Below, piece by piece: positions 6,282 to 6,513 of a stretch of 6,513 nucleotides of DNA. The position numbers and the translations under genes were made by a program. The number at the start of each line of letters is the position of its first letter. The first letter of the stretch is position 1. Below the pieces are notes generated by a model. The model was not told where the DNA came from, did not search any database, and was given only the letters and a program-made list of their open reading frames with translations. Origin of the DNA: an uncultured Altererythrobacter sp. (GTDB taxonomy: Bacteria; Pseudomonadota; Alphaproteobacteria; Sphingomonadales; Sphingomonadaceae); contig CALLIO010000222.1 of the NCBI GenBank assembly GCA_938009055.1, positions 1 to 6,513 of the forward strand. The letters are read 5' to 3'.

Positions 6282-6513
6282 TCCAACGCTCGTATATTCA
6301 AAGCCTGCGCTGCGCACATCATCGGGTCGGTAGATGTTCCGCAAATCCACCAGCACCGGCTGGTTGGCAAGCTCCATCACGCGGCCCAGATCAAGCGCGC
6401 GGAACGCGTCCCATTCGGTCACAATCGCCACCGCATCTGCACCGGTAATCGCGGCATAGGGGTCATCGCACATGGTAACGCCGGGCATCAGCGGCGCGGC
6501 GACTTCCATCCCT
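6273..6513 (-). CDS. ugd: UDP-glucose 6-dehydrogenase, C-terminal part (5' end outside window)
   Basis: The minus-strand frame is open from the window edge to a TAA at 6275-6273 and gives the last 79 or so residues of the protein. The sequence fits the C-terminal UDP-binding domain of the UDP-glucose/GDP-mannose dehydrogenase family: PLMPGV, a DDPYAAITGADAVAIVTEWDAF stretch, and the closing LVDLRNIYRPDDVRSAGFEYTSVGR. The TEW segment and D-RN...G..Y..GR ending are typical of bacterial UDP-glucose dehydrogenases. The enzyme oxidises UDP-glucose to UDP-glucuronate with two NAD+, supplying capsule, exopolysaccharide or LPS sugars in the cytoplasm. The catalytic cysteine and Rossmann NAD domain lie outside the window. 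The methionine at 6509-6507 is internal, not the start, because the same frame continues to the edge with a family-like residue (GMEVA). A related UDP-sugar dehydrogenase cannot be fully excluded from this fragment. Confidence 0.9.
   Translation of the reverse strand, partial: GMEVAAPLMPGVTMCDDPYAAITGADAVAIVTEWDAFRALDLGRVMELANQPVLVDLRNIYRPDDVRSAGFEYTSVGRG

Overview
The window looks like chromosomal DNA of an alphaproteobacterium. The strongest sign is a ChpT-type histidine phosphotransferase, a protein of the CckA-ChpT-CtrA cell-cycle relay that is essentially restricted to that class. The moderately GC-rich coding style and the overall gene flavour suggest Sphingomonadales, possibly Erythrobacteraceae, but that placement is inference. 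I see no insertion sequence, phage gene, CRISPR array, tRNA or integration site, so this reads as ordinary core and species-level chromosome rather than an island.

Layout, left to right. Bases 1-147 probably hold the tail of an unidentified plus-strand gene. A gene-free stretch of about 140 bases follows, with a TTAGA-N7-TCTAA inverted repeat and an 8-codon open frame just ahead of chpT. The chpT gene (286-945) and a cytoplasmic AmpD/AmiD-like N-acetylmuramoyl-L-alanine amidase (949-1689) are separated by 3 bases and probably form an operon. After an AT-rich spacer carrying an 11-base direct repeat and a strong Shine-Dalgarno sequence comes aqpZ (1806-2516), a water-selective aquaporin, closed by a good intrinsic terminator (2549-2589). 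Right behind the terminator lies rnpB, the type A RNase P RNA (about 2617-3046). Next are a 499-residue protein that joins pentapeptide repeats to an LprI/DUF1311-like domain (3150-4649) and a 479-residue exported protein of unknown function (4837-6276). The last feature is the C-terminal end of a UDP-glucose 6-dehydrogenase on the minus strand, whose stop codon overlaps the stop of the preceding gene.

Several genes have a plausible envelope theme: peptidoglycan recycling, water flux, a possible lysozyme-inhibitor-like domain, an exported unknown, and UDP-glucuronate supply for surface polysaccharide. Apart from the chpT-amidase pair nothing shows that they work as one system. The least described items are the pentapeptide/LprI fusion and the exported 479-residue protein. 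I do not see convincing evidence for an entirely new multi-gene system here.
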